Below, one piece after another: positions 7,780 to 19,190 of a stretch of 64,000 nt of DNA (the stretch's first letter is position 1; each line of letters opens with the position of its first letter). Origin of the DNA: Sacculina carcini. Taxonomy: Eukaryota; Arthropoda; Thecostraca; Sacculinidae. The stretch spans positions 648,244 through 712,243 of the forward strand of contig CAJZIA020000003.1 in the NCBI GenBank assembly GCA_916048095.2. Direction: 5' to 3'. The notes below the pieces were generated by a model that ran no database searches, was not told where the DNA came from, and worked only from the letters and a program-made list of their open reading frames with translations. The position numbers were made by a program, and so were the translations under genes.

Positions 7780-8080
7780 GTATAGATGTCGCTGCTGCGC
7801 TCACAGGTACCAACGCTCACCATAGATGGCACCACTTCCGGTCAGGTCAGGTATAGGCAGCGCCACCGGTCAGGTATAGGCGGCGCCACTTCCAGTATAG
7901 AGGGCGCCACTTCCAGTATAGAGGGCGCCACATGTGCAAAAATGACGTCATAAGGGGGCGGGGCCTAAACCGTGCAAAAACCTGTGACGTCATAAGGGGG
8001 CGGGGCCTAAAGCGTGCAAAAAAAACCCTCCCCCTCCCCCCTTCCCCCACTCTGTGCAAATGTCACAAAGTGTACCGGCC
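7780..8080. promoter_or_regulatory. Unique G/C-rich segment with duplicated CRE plus GC box
   Basis: TGACGTCATAA followed directly by GGGGGCGGGGCC occurs twice (CRE 7943-7950 with GC box 7954-7965, and CRE 7985-7992 with GC box 7996-8007), period 42 bp. To the left are three degenerate 21-27-bp repeats of GGCGCCACTTCC(A/G)GTATAG, including an ETS-like ACTTCCGG at about 7833. To the right is a C-rich run (about 8029-8050). This combination is typical of a housekeeping or viral promoter, yet no protein gene starts within 1 kb on either side. The next element is tRNA-like head 1. Confidence 0.6.
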
Positions 8081-9111
8081 TACTACTCACATATAAACCA
8101 TCTCTCTTGAACATCTACAATGGCCGAACCGCGTAAGACTCTGCTCGAACCCCGAGGACCTCGGTTCGAATCCCAGCCAGGTAATAACTTTCTTCACTCA
8201 ACACTAAACTCTACACACAAATAATCGAAATAAATTGGATGAATTAAATAAAATAAATAAAATAAAGAAAATAAATAAAATAAATAAAATAAATAAAATA
8301 AATAAAATAAATAAAATAAATAAAATAAATAAAATGAAGAAAATAAATAAAATAAATAAAATAAATAAAATAAAGAAAAAAAATAAAATAAAAAAAATAA
8401 AGAAAATGAAGAAAATAAAGAAAATAAAGAAAATAAAGAAAATAAAGAAAATAAAGAAAATAAAGAAAATAAAGAAAATAAAGAAAATAAAGAAAATAAA
8501 GAAAATAAAGAAAATAAAGAAAATAAAGAAAATAAAGAAAATAAAGAAAATAAAGAAAATAAAGAAAATAAAGAAAATAAAGAAAATAAAGAAAATAAAG
8601 AAAATAAAGAAAATAAAGAAAATAAAGAAAATAAAGAAAATAAAGAAAATAAAGAAAATAAAGAAAATAAAGAAAATAAAGAAAATAAAGAAAATAAAGA
8701 AAATAAAGAAAATAAAGAAAATAAAGAAAATAAAGAAAATAAAGAAAATAAAGAAAATAAAGAAAATAAAGAAAATAAAGAAAATAAAGAAAATAAAGAA
8801 AATAAAGAAAATAAAGAAAATAAAGAAAACAAAGAAAATAAAGAAAATAAAGAAAATAAAGAAAATAAAGAAAATAAAGAAAATAAAGAAAATAAAGAAA
8901 ATAAAGAAAATAAAGAAAAATAAAGAAAATAAAGAAAATAAAGAAAATAAAGAAAATAAAGAAAATAAAGAAAATAAAGAAAATAAAGAAAATAAAGAAA
9001 ATAAAGAAAATAAAGAAAATAAAGAAAATAAAGAAAATAAAGAAAATAAAGAAAATAAAGAAAATAAAGAAAATAAAGAAAATAAAGAAAATAAAGAAAA
9101 TAAAGAAAATA
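8081..9111 (+). repeat. Left unit 1
   Basis: The head at 8121-8181 follows the CRE/GC-box segment directly, with no 90-bp block. The tail (8243-9110) starts with AAAATAAAT copies, then is almost pure AAAATAAAG from about 8396. One TAAAG is replaced by CAAAG near 8830 and a single A is inserted near 8919. Confidence 0.9.
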
Positions 9112-10134
9112 ACTTAATATACCTAATACGCGCGCCACAATTGTATCATGTGCGTCACAAGTGTTTCACAATTCTCTAAATTTATTTAATTAGCATAACA
9201 TAATATAATAAACATTAATATACCAAATACGCGCGCCACAATTGTATCATGTGCATTTGTCTCACAACTCTAAATTAATTTAGTTAGCATAACCAAATAT
9301 AATAAACATTAATATATCTAATACGTGCGCCACAATTGTATCATGTGCGCCACAAGTATCTCACAATTCTATATATTAATTGTACACTCGTGCTTGCGCA
9401 CTATATATACCACATATAAACCATCTCTCTTGAACATCTACAATGGCCGAACCGCGTAAGACTCTGCTCGAACCCCGAGGACCTCGGTTCGAATCCCAGC
9501 CAGGTAATAACTTTCTTCACTCAACACTAAACTCTACACACAAATAATCGAAATAAATTGGATGAATAAAATAAAATAAATAAAATAAAGAAAATAAAGA
9601 AAATAAAGAAAATAAAGAAAATAAAGAAAATAAAGAAAATAAAGAAAATAAAGAAAATAAAGAAAATAAAGAAAATAAATAAAATAAATAAAATAAATAA
9701 AATAAATAAAATAAAGAAAATAAATAAAATAAATAAAATAAATAAAATAAATAAAATAAATAAAATAAATAAAATAAATAAAATAAATAAAATAAATAAA
9801 ATAAATAAAATAAAGAAAATGAAGAAAATGAAGAAAATGAAGAAAATAAATAAAATAAATAAAATAAAGAAAATAAAGAAAATAAATAAAATAAATAAAA
9901 TAAATAAAATAAATAAAATAAATAAAATAAAAAAATAAAGAAAATAAAGAAAATAAAGAAAATAAAGAAAATAAAGAAAATAAAGAAAATAAAGAAAATA
10001 AAGAAAATAAAGAAAATAAAGAAAATAAAGAAAATAAAGAAAATAAAGAAAATAAAGAAAATAAAGAAAATAAAGAAAATAAAGAAAATAAAGAAAATAA
10101 AGAAAATAAAGAAAATAAAGAAAATAAAGAAAAT
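9112..10134 (+). repeat. Left unit 2 (no regulatory module)
   Basis: The unit has three 90-bp copies, a head at 9444-9504 and a tail at 9565-10134. The tail is a mosaic: AAAG block, AAAT block, AAAATGAAG x3 (about 9815-9842), AAAT block, AAAG block. Confidence 0.9.
9400..9504 (+). ncRNA. Representative TATA plus tRNA-derived head (34 copies in the window)
   Basis: The A box TGGCCGAACCG (9444-9454) matches TRGYNNARNNG and the B box GGTTCGAATCC (9486-9496) matches the Pol III consensus perfectly, 31 bp apart as in tRNA genes. ATGGCCGA followed by GTAAG and the T-arm-like TTCGAATCCCAG suggest descent from a class II tRNA such as tRNA-Leu. No acceptor stem can be formed and the T stem has a C-C mismatch, so it is not a functional tRNA. 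A TATA box (TATATATA, about 9411) lies ~32 bp upstream. CCGAGG-A-CCTCGG forms a strong hairpin just before the B box. This is the organisation of a SINE head followed by an A-rich tail. Transcription is inferred. Confidence 0.7.
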
Positions 10135-10139
10135 ATAGA

Positions 10140-10344
10140 TGACGTCAGCAGTGCTGACTCAGCACTGCATTCAAGGTCACCTTGGCTGATGCAATGCACA
10201 CACCATGATACCGCGCTGACGTCTGCGCATGCGCAGTACATCAAACACATTCCCCGCCAGTCTGGCGCCATCTCAAGGTTACCTTGAGATGGCGCACAAT
10301 CACGCACCGCGTACGTGATACCGCGCTGACGTCTGCGCATGCGC
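10140..10344. promoter_or_regulatory. Representative satellite regulatory-motif module
   Basis: In order: CRE TGACGTCA (10140-10147); T-MARE TGCTGACTCAGCA (10152-10164) inside a perfect 21-bp palindrome (10148-10168); TCAAGGTCA, an ERR/SF-1-type site, inside the palindrome CAAGGTCACCTTG (10172-10184); TGATGCAAT (about 10188), the ATF4-C/EBP composite consensus; NRF-1-type TGCGCATGCGCA at 10223-10234 and 10333-10344. Between the two NRF-1 motifs is a second palindrome, CAAGGTTACCTTG. The module recurs in 6 left-array and 13 right-array units. Binding is inferred from motif match only. Confidence 0.75.
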
Positions 10345-10489
10345 AGTTTGAACAAATCATTGTTATAGACATCTTCTACCATCCACCGTCTATTCACCCG
10401 TTTAAACACACTTGATAAATATTTTTCAAATTAATTTCATTATATTTTTTAATCAACTTGTTTTAACACAACTAATTATCATAACCTAA

Positions 10490-10870
10490 TATAATAAACA
10501 TTAATATACGAAATACGTGCGCCACAATTATATCATGTGCGCCACAAGTGTCTCACAATTCTATGAATTAATTTAATTCTCAAACTAATTTAAAAAACAT
10601 TAACATACCTAATACGCGCGCCACAATTGTATCATGTGCGTCACAAGTGTTTCACAATTCTCTAAATTTATTTAATTAGCATAACATAATATAATAAACA
10701 TTAATATACCAAATACGCCCGCCACAATTGTATCATGTGCATTTGTCTCACAACTCTAAATTAATTTAGTTAGCATAACCAAATATAATAAACATTAATA
10801 TATCTAATACGTGCGCCACAATTGTATCATGTGCGCCACAAGTATCTCACAATTCTATATATTAATTGTA
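10490..10870. repeat. Representative four-copy 90-bp block of a satellite unit
   Basis: Four diverged copies of the 90-bp subrepeat, with cores at about 10519, 10617, 10718 and 10812. They are distinguishable by position: the second has GCGTCACAAGTGTTTC, and the third has lost the second GCGCCACAA and reads GTGCATTTGTCTC. These position-specific variants are conserved from unit to unit, so the four-copy block was amplified as a whole. Confidence 0.85.
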
Positions 10871-12132
10871 CACTCGTGCTTGCGCACTATATATACCACA
10901 TATAAACCATCTCTCTTGAACATCTACAATGGCCGAACCGCGTAAGACTCTGCTCGAACCCCGAGGACCTCGGTTCGAATCCCAGCCAGGTAATAACTTT
11001 CTTCACTCAACACTAAACTCTACACACAAATAATCGAAATAAATTGGATGAATTAAATAAAATAAATAAAAAAAATAAAATAAATAAAATAAATAAAATA
11101 AATAAAATAAATAAAATAAATAAAATAAATAAAATAAATAAAATAAAGAAAATAAATAAAAAAATAAAATAAAGAAAATAAATAAAAAAAATAAAATAAA
11201 TAAAATAAATAAAATAAATAAAATAAATAAAATAAATAAAATAAATAAAATAAATAAAATGAAGAAAATAAATAAAATAAATAAAATAAAGAAAATAAAG
11301 AAAATAAAGAAAATAAAGAAAATAAATAAAATAAATAAAATAAATAAAATAAAGAAAATAAAGAAAATAAAGAAAATAAAGAAAATAAAGAAAATAAAGA
11401 AAATAAAGAAAATAAAGAAAATAAAGAAAATAAAGAAAATAAAGAAAATAAAGAAAATAAAGAAAATAAAGAAAATAAAGAAAATAAAGAAAATAAAGAA
11501 AATAAAGAAAATAAAGAAAATAAAGAAAATAAAGAAAATAAAGAAAATAAAGAAAATCAAGAAAATCAAGAAAATAAAGAAAATAAAGAAAATAAAGAAA
11601 ATAAAGAAAATAAAGAAAATAAAGAAAATAAAGAAAATAAAGAAAATAAAGAAAATAAAGAAAATAAAGAAAATAAAGAAAATAAAGAAAATAAAGAAAA
11701 TAAAGAAAATAAAGAAAATAAAGAAAATAAAGAAAATAAAGAAAATAAAGAAAATAAAGAAAATAAAGAAAATAAAGAAAATAAAAAAAATAAAGAAAAA
11801 AAAGAAAATAAAGAAAATAAAGAAAATAAAGAAAATAAAGAAAATAAAGAAAATAAAGAAAATAAAGAAAATAAAGAAAATAAAGAAAATAAAGAAAATA
11901 AAGAAAATAAAGAAAATACAGAAAATACAGAAAATACAGAAAATACAGAAAATACAGAAAATACAGAAAATAAAGAAAATAAAGAAAATAAAGAAAATAA
12001 AGAAAATACAGAAAATACAGAAAATACAGAAAATACAGAAAATACAGAAAATACAGAAAATACAGAAAATACAGAAAATACAGAAAATAAAGAAAATAAA
12101 GAAAATAAAGAAAATAAAGAAAATAAAGAAAA

Positions 12133-14142
12133 TATAGATGACGTCAGCAGTGCTGACTCAGCACTGCATTCAAGGTCACCTTGGCTGATGCAATGCACAC
12201 ACCATGATACCGCGCTGACGTCTGCGCATGCGCAGTACATCAAACACATTCCCCGCCAGTCTGGCGCCATCTCAAGGTAACCTTGGATGGCGCACAATCA
12301 CGCACCGCGTACGTGATACCGCGCTGACGTCTGCGCATGCGCAGTTTGAACAAATCATTGTTATAGACATCTTCTACCATCCACCGTCTATTCACCCGTT
12401 TAAACACACTTGATAAATATTTTTCAAATTAATTTCATTATATTTTTAAATCAACTTGTTTTAACACAACTAATTATCATAACCTAATATAATAAACATT
12501 AATATACGAAATACGTGCGCCACAATTATATCATGTGCGCCACAAGTGTCTCACAATTCTATGAATTAATTTAATTCTCAAACTAATTTAAAAAACATTA
12601 ACATACCTAATACGCGCGCCACAATTGTATCATGTGCGTCACAAGTGTTTCACAATTCTCTAAATTTATTTAATTAGCATAACATAATATAATAAACATT
12701 AATATACCAAATACGCGCGCCACAATTGTATCATGTGCATTTGTCTCACAACTCTAAATTAATTTAGTTAGCAAAACCAAATATAATAAACATTAATATA
12801 TCTAATACGTGCGCCACAATTGTATCATGTGCGCCACAAGTATCTCACAATTCTATATATTAATTGTACACTCGTGCTTGCGCACTATATATACCACATA
12901 TAAACCATCTCTCTTGAACATCTACAATGGCCGAACCGCGTAAGACTCTGCTCGAACCCCGAGGACCTCGGTTCGAATCCCAGCCAGGTAATAACTTTCT
13001 TCACTCAACACTAAACTCTACACACAAATAATCGAAATAAATTGGATGAATTAAATAAAATAAATAAAATAAATAAAATAAATAAAATAAATAAAATAAA
13101 TAAAATAAAAAAAATAAAAAAAATAAAAAAAATAAAAAAAATAAATAAAATAAATAAAATAAATAAAATAAATAAAATAAATAAAATAAATAAAATAAAT
13201 AAAATAAATAAAATAAATAAAATAAATAAAATAAATAAAATAAATAAAATAAATAAAATAAATAAAATAAATAAAATGAAGAAAATGAAGAAAATAAATA
13301 AAATAAATAAAATAAATAAAATAAATAAAATAAAGAAAATAAAGAAAATAAAGAAAATAAAGAAAATAAAGAAAATAAATAAAATAAATAAAATAAATAA
13401 AATAAAGAAAATAAAAAAATAAAGAAAATAAAGAAAATAAAGAAAATAAAGAAAATAAAGAAAATAAAGAAAATAAAGAAAATAAAGAAAATAAAGAAAA
13501 TAAAGAAAATAAAGAAAATAAAGAAAATAAAGAAAATAAAGAAAATAAAGAAAATAAAGAAAATAAAGAAAATCAAGAAAATCAAGAAAATCAAGAAAAT
13601 AAAGAAAATAAAGAAAATAAAGAAAATAAAGAAAATAAAGAAAATAAAGAAAATAAAGAAAATAAAGAAAATAAAGAAAATAAAGAAAATAAAGAAAATA
13701 AAGAAAATAAAGAAAATAAAGAAAATAAAGAAAATAAAGAAAATAAAGAAAATAAAGAAAATAAAGAAAATAAAGAAAATAAAGAAAATAAAGAAAATAA
13801 AGAAAATAAAGAAAATAAAGAAAATAAAGAAAATAAAGAAAATAAAGAAAATAAAGAAAATAAAGAAAATAAAGAAAATAAAGAAAATAAAGAAAATAAA
13901 GAAAATAAAGAAAATAAAGAAAATACAGAAAATACAGAAAATACAGAAAATACAGAAAATACAGAAAATACAGAAAATAAAGAAAATAAAGAAAATAAAG
14001 AAAATAAAGAAAATACAGAAAATACAGAAAATACAGAAAATACAGAAAATACAGAAAATACAGAAAATACAGAAAATACAGAAAATACAGAAAATAAAGA
14101 AAATAAAGAAAATAAAGAAAATAAAGAAAATAAAGAAAATAT
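12133..14142 (+). repeat. Left unit 4 (full)
   Basis: The head is at 12928-12988 and the tail at 13045-14142. The proximal tail is mostly AAAATAAAT with four AAAATAAAA near 13107; AATCAAG x3 near 13570. The distal TACAG 6/4/9 signature is the same as in unit 3. Confidence 0.9.
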
Positions 14143-15545
14143 AGATGACGTCAGCAGTGCTGACTCAGCACTGCATTCAAGGTCACCTTGGCTGATGCAA
14201 TGCACACACCATGATACCGCGCTGACCTCTGCGCATGCGCAGTACATCAAACACATTCCCCGCCAGTCTGGCGCCATCTCAAGGTAACCTTGGATGGCGC
14301 ACAATCACGCACCGCGTACGTGATACCGCGCTGACGTCTGCGCATGCGCAGTTTGAACAAATCATTGTTATAGACATCTTCTACCATCCACCGTCTATTC
14401 ACCCGTTTAAACACACTTGATAAATATTTTTCAAATTAATTTCATTATATTTTTAAATCAACTTGTTTTAACACAACTAATTATCATAACACTAATATAA
14501 CAAACATTAATATACGAAATACGTGCGCCACAATTATATCATGTGCGCCACAAGTGTATCACAATTCTATGAATTAATTTAATTCTCAAACTAATTTAAA
14601 AAACATTAATATACCTAATACGCGCGCCACAATTGTATCATGTGCGTCACAAATGTTTCACAATTCTCTAAATTTATTTAATTAGCATAACATAATATAA
14701 TAAACATTAATATACCAAATACGCGCGCCACAATTGTATCATGTGCATTTGTCTCACAACTCTAAATTAATTTAGTTAGCAAAACCAAATATAATAAACA
14801 TTAATATATCTAATACGTGCGCCACAATTGTATCATGTGCGCCACAAGTATCTCACAATTCTATATATTAATTGTACACTCGTGCTTGCGCACTATATAT
14901 ACCACATATAAACCATCTCTCTTGAACATCTACAATGGCCGAACCGCGTAAGACTCTGCTCGAACCCCGAGGACCTCGGTTCGAATCCCAGCCAGGTAAT
15001 AACTTTCTTCACTCAACACTAAACTCTACACACAAATAATCGAAATAAATAGGATGAAATAAATAAAATAAATAAAATAAATAAAATAAATAAAATAAAT
15101 AAAATAAATAAAATAAATAAAATAAATAAAATAAATAAAATAAATAAAATAAATAAAATAAATAAAATAAATAAAATAAAGAAAATAAAGAAAATAAAGA
15201 AAATAAAGAAAATAAAGAAAATAAAGAAAATAAAGAAAATGAAGAAAATGAAGAAAATAAAGAAAATAAAGAAAATAAAGAAAATAAAGAAAATAAAGAA
15301 AATAAAGAAAATAAAGAAAATACAGAAAATACAGAAAATACAGAAAATACAGAAAATACAGAAAATACAGAAAATACAGAAAATAAAGAAAATAAAGAAA
15401 ATAAAGAAAATAAAGAAAATACAGAAAATACAGAAAATACAGAAAATACAGAAAATACAGAAAATACAGAAAATACAGAAAATACAGAAAATACAGAAAA
15501 TAAAGAAAATAAAGAAAATAAAGAAAATAAAGAAAATAAAGAAAA
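14143..15545 (+). repeat. Left unit 5 (full)
   Basis: The head is at 14936-14996 and the tail at 15052-15545. The first TGACGTCT before the NRF-1 motif is TGACCTCT (about 14223). The distal signature is TACAG x7, TAAAG x4, TACAG x9. The middle of the tail is missing compared with units 3 and 4. Confidence 0.9.
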
Positions 15546-17124
15546 TATAGATGACGTCAGCAGTGCTGACTCAGCACTGCATTCAAGGTCACCTTGGCTG
15601 ATGCAATGCACACACCATGATACCGCGCTGACCTCTGCGCATGCGCAGTACATCAAACACATTCCCCGCCAGTCTGGCGCCATCTCAAGGTAACCTTGGA
15701 TGGCGCACAATCACGCACCGCGTACGTGATACCGCGCTGACGTCTGCGCATGCGCAGTTTGAACAAATCATTGTTATAGACATCTTCTACCATCCACCGT
15801 CTATTCACCCGTTTAAACACACTTGATAAATATTTTTCAAATTAATTTCATTATATTTTTAAATCAACTTGTTTTAACACAACTAATTATCATAACACTA
15901 ATATAACAAACATTAATATACGAAATACGTGCGCCACAATTATATCATGTGCGCCACAAGTGTATCACAATTCTATGAATTAATTTAATTCTCAAACTAA
16001 TTTAAAAAACATTAATATACCTAATACGCGCGCCACAATTGTATCATGTGCGTCACAAATGTTTCACAATTCTCTAAATTTATTTAATTAGCATAACATA
16101 ATATAATAAACATTAATATACCAAATACGCGCGCCACAATTGTATCATGTGCATTTGTCTCACAACTCTAAATTAATTTAGTTAGCAAAACCAAATATAA
16201 TAAACATTAATATATCTAATACGTGCGCCACAATTGTATCATGTGCGCCACAAGTATCTCACAATTCTATATATTAATTGTACACTCGTGCTTGCGCACT
16301 ATATATACCACATATAAACCATCTCTCTTGAACATCTACAATGGCCGAACCGCGTAAGACTCTGCTCGAACCCCGAGGACCTCGGTTCGAATCCCAGCCA
16401 GGTAATAACTTTCTTCACTCAACACTAAACTCTACACACAAATAATCGAAATAAATTGGATGAAATAAATAAAATAAATAAAATAAATAAAATAAATAAA
16501 ATAAATAAAATAAATAAAATAAATAAAATAAATAAAATAAATAAAATAAATAAAATAAATAAAATAAATAAAATAAAGAAAATAAAGAAAATAAAGAAAA
16601 TAAAGAAAATAAAGAAAATAAAGAAAATAAAGAAAATGAAGAAAATGAAGAAAATGAATAAAATAAAGAAAATAAAGAAAATAAAGAAAATAAAGAAAAT
16701 AAAGAAAATAAAGAAAATAAAGAAAATAAAGAAAATAAAGAAAATAAAGAAAATAAAGAAAATAAAGAAAAAAAAGAAAATAAAGAAAAAAAAGAAAATA
16801 AAGAAAATAAAGAAAATAAAGAAAATAAAGAAAATAAAGAAAATAAAGAAAGTAAAGAAAATAAAGAAAATAAAGAAAATAAAGAAAATAAAGAAAATAA
16901 AGAAAATAAAGAAAATAAAGAAAATAAAGAAAATAAAGAAAATAAAGAAAATAAAGAAAATAAAGAAAATAAAGAAAATAAAGAAAATAAAGAAAATAAA
17001 GAAAATAAAGAAAATAAAGAAAATAAAGAAAATAAAGAAAATAAAGAAAATAAAGAAAATAAAGAAAATAAAGAAAATAAAGAAAATAAAGAAAATAAAG
17101 AAAATAAGGAAAATAAAGAAAATA
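15546..17124 (+). repeat. Left unit 6 (full)
   Basis: The head is at 16342-16402 and the tail at 16458-17124. It shares the TGACCTCT change with unit 5. Tail signature: TGAAG/TGAAT cluster near 16633, two AAAAAAAAG variants near 16770, one AAAGTAAAG near 16849 and a terminal AAGGAAAAT. Confidence 0.9.
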
Positions 17125-18356
17125 ACTTAATATACCTAATACGCGCGCCACAATTGTATCATGTGCGTCACAAGTGTTTCACAATTCTCTAAATTTATTT
17201 AATTAGCATAACATAATATAATAAACATTAATATACCAAATACGCGCGCCACAATTGTATCATGTGCATTTGTCTCACAACTCTAAATTAATTTAGTTAG
17301 CATAACCAAATATAATAAACATTAATATATCTAATACGTGCGCCACAATTGTATCATGTGCGCCACAAGTATCTCACAATTCTATATATTAATTGTACAA
17401 TAGTGCTTGCGCACTATATATACCACATATAAACCATCTCTCTTGAACATCTACAATGGCCGAACCGCGTAAGACTCTGCTCGAACCCCGAGGACCTCGG
17501 TTCGAATCCCAGCCAGGTAATAACTTTCTTCACTCAACACTAAACTCTACACACAAATAATCGAAATAAATTGGATGAATTAAATAAAATAAATAAAATA
17601 AATAAAATAAATAAAATAAATAAAATAAATAAAATAAATAAAATAAATAAAATAAATAAAATAAAGAAAATAAAGAAAATAAAGAAAATAAAGAAAATAA
17701 AGAAAATAAAGAAAATAAAGAAAATGAAGAAAATGAAGAAAATGAAGAAAATGAATAAAATAAAGAAAATAAAGAAAATAAAGAAAATAAAGAAAATAAA
17801 GAAAATAAAGAAAATAAAGAAAATAAAGAAAATAAAGAAAATAAAGAAAATAAAGAAAATAAAGAAAATAAAGAAAATAAAGAAAATAAAGAAAATAAAG
17901 AAAATAAAGAAAATAAAGAAAATAAAGAAAATAAAGAAAATAAAGAAAATAAAGAAAATAAAGAAAATAAAGAAAATAAAGAAAATAAAGAAAATAAAGA
18001 AAATAAAGAAAATAAAGAAAATAAAGAAAATAAAGAAAATAAAGAAAATAAAGAAAATAAAGAAAATAAAGAAAATAAAGAAAATAAAGAAAATAAAGAA
18101 AATAAAGAAAATAAAGAAAATAAAGAAAATAAAGAAAATAAAGAAAATAAAGAAAATAAAGAAAATAAAGAAAATAAAGAAAGTAAAGAAAATAAAGAAA
18201 ATAAAGAAAATAAAGAAAATAAAGAAAATAAAGAAAATAAAGAAAATAAAGAAAATAAAGAAAATAAAGAAAATAAAGAAAATAAAGAAAATAAAGAAAA
18301 TAAAGAAAATAAAGAAAATAAAGAAAATAAAGAAAATAAGGAAAATAAAGAAAATA
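17125..18356 (+). repeat. Left unit 7 (no regulatory module)
   Basis: The head is at 17457-17517, with the variant GTACAATAGTGC upstream. The tail (17573-18356) has TGAAG x3 plus TGAAT near 17723, AAAGTAAAG near 18181 and a terminal AAGGAAAAT. Confidence 0.9.
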
Positions 18357-19190
18357 ACTTAATATACCTAATACGCGCGCCACAATTGTATCATGTGCGT
18401 CACAAGTGTTTCACAATTCTCTAAATTTATTTAATTAGCATAACATAATATAATAAACATTAATATACCAAATACGCGCGCCACAATTGTATCATGTGCA
18501 TTTGTCTCACAACTCTAAATTAATTTAGTTAGCATAACCAAATATAATAAACATTAATATATCTAATACGTGCGCCACAATTGTATCATGTGCGCCACAA
18601 GTATCTCACAATTCTATATATTAATTGTACAATAGTGCTTGCGCACTATATATACCACATATAAACCATCTCTCTTGAACATCTACAATGGCCGAACCGC
18701 GTAAGACTCTGCTCGAACCCCGAGGACCTCGGTTCGAATCCCAGCCAGGTAATAACTTTCTTCACTCAACACTAAACTCTACACACAAATAATCGAAATA
18801 AATTGGATGAAATAAATAAAATAAATAAAATAAATAAAATAAAGAAAATAAATAAAATAAATAAAATAAAGAAAATAAAGAAAATAAAGAAAATAAAGAA
18901 AATAAAGAAAATAAAGAAAATAAAGAAAATAAAGAAAATGAAGAAAATGAAGAAAATGAATAAAATAAAGAAAATAAAGAAAATAAAGAAAATAAAGAAA
19001 ATAAAGAAAATAAAGAAAATAAAGAAAATAAAGAAAATAAAGAAAATAAAGAAAATAAAGAAAATAAAGAAAATAAAGAAAATAAAGAAAATAAAGAAAA
19101 TAAAGAAAATTAAGAAAATAAAGAAAATAAAGAAAATAAAGAAAATAAAGAAAATAAAGAAAATAAAGAAAATAAAGAAAATAAAGAAAA
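18357..19190 (+). repeat. Left unit 8 (no regulatory module)
   Basis: The head is at 18689-18749. The short tail (18805-19190) has the TGAAG/TGAAT cluster near 18939 and a single AATTAAG near 19108. The distal end joins a full regulatory module. Confidence 0.9.

Larger units (their letters stand above)
10135..12132 (+). repeat. Left unit 3 (full)
   Basis: The head is at 10930-10990 and the tail at 11046-12132. The module contains a perfect 31-bp palindrome (10265-10295) unique to this unit. The tail carries AATCAAG x2 near 11556 and a distal signature of TACAG x6, TAAAG x4, TACAG x9. Confidence 0.9.

Noticed and set aside
9444-9504. Functional tRNA gene
   Set aside because: A and B boxes are present, but no acceptor stem pairs and the T stem has a mismatch; at best tRNA-derived.
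12228-12413. A 61-residue frame (MRSTSNTFPASL...) present in nearly every full unit
   Set aside because: It is conserved only because the whole unit is duplicated. It reads across NRF-1 and CRE motifs and palindromes, and its opposite strand is equally open.
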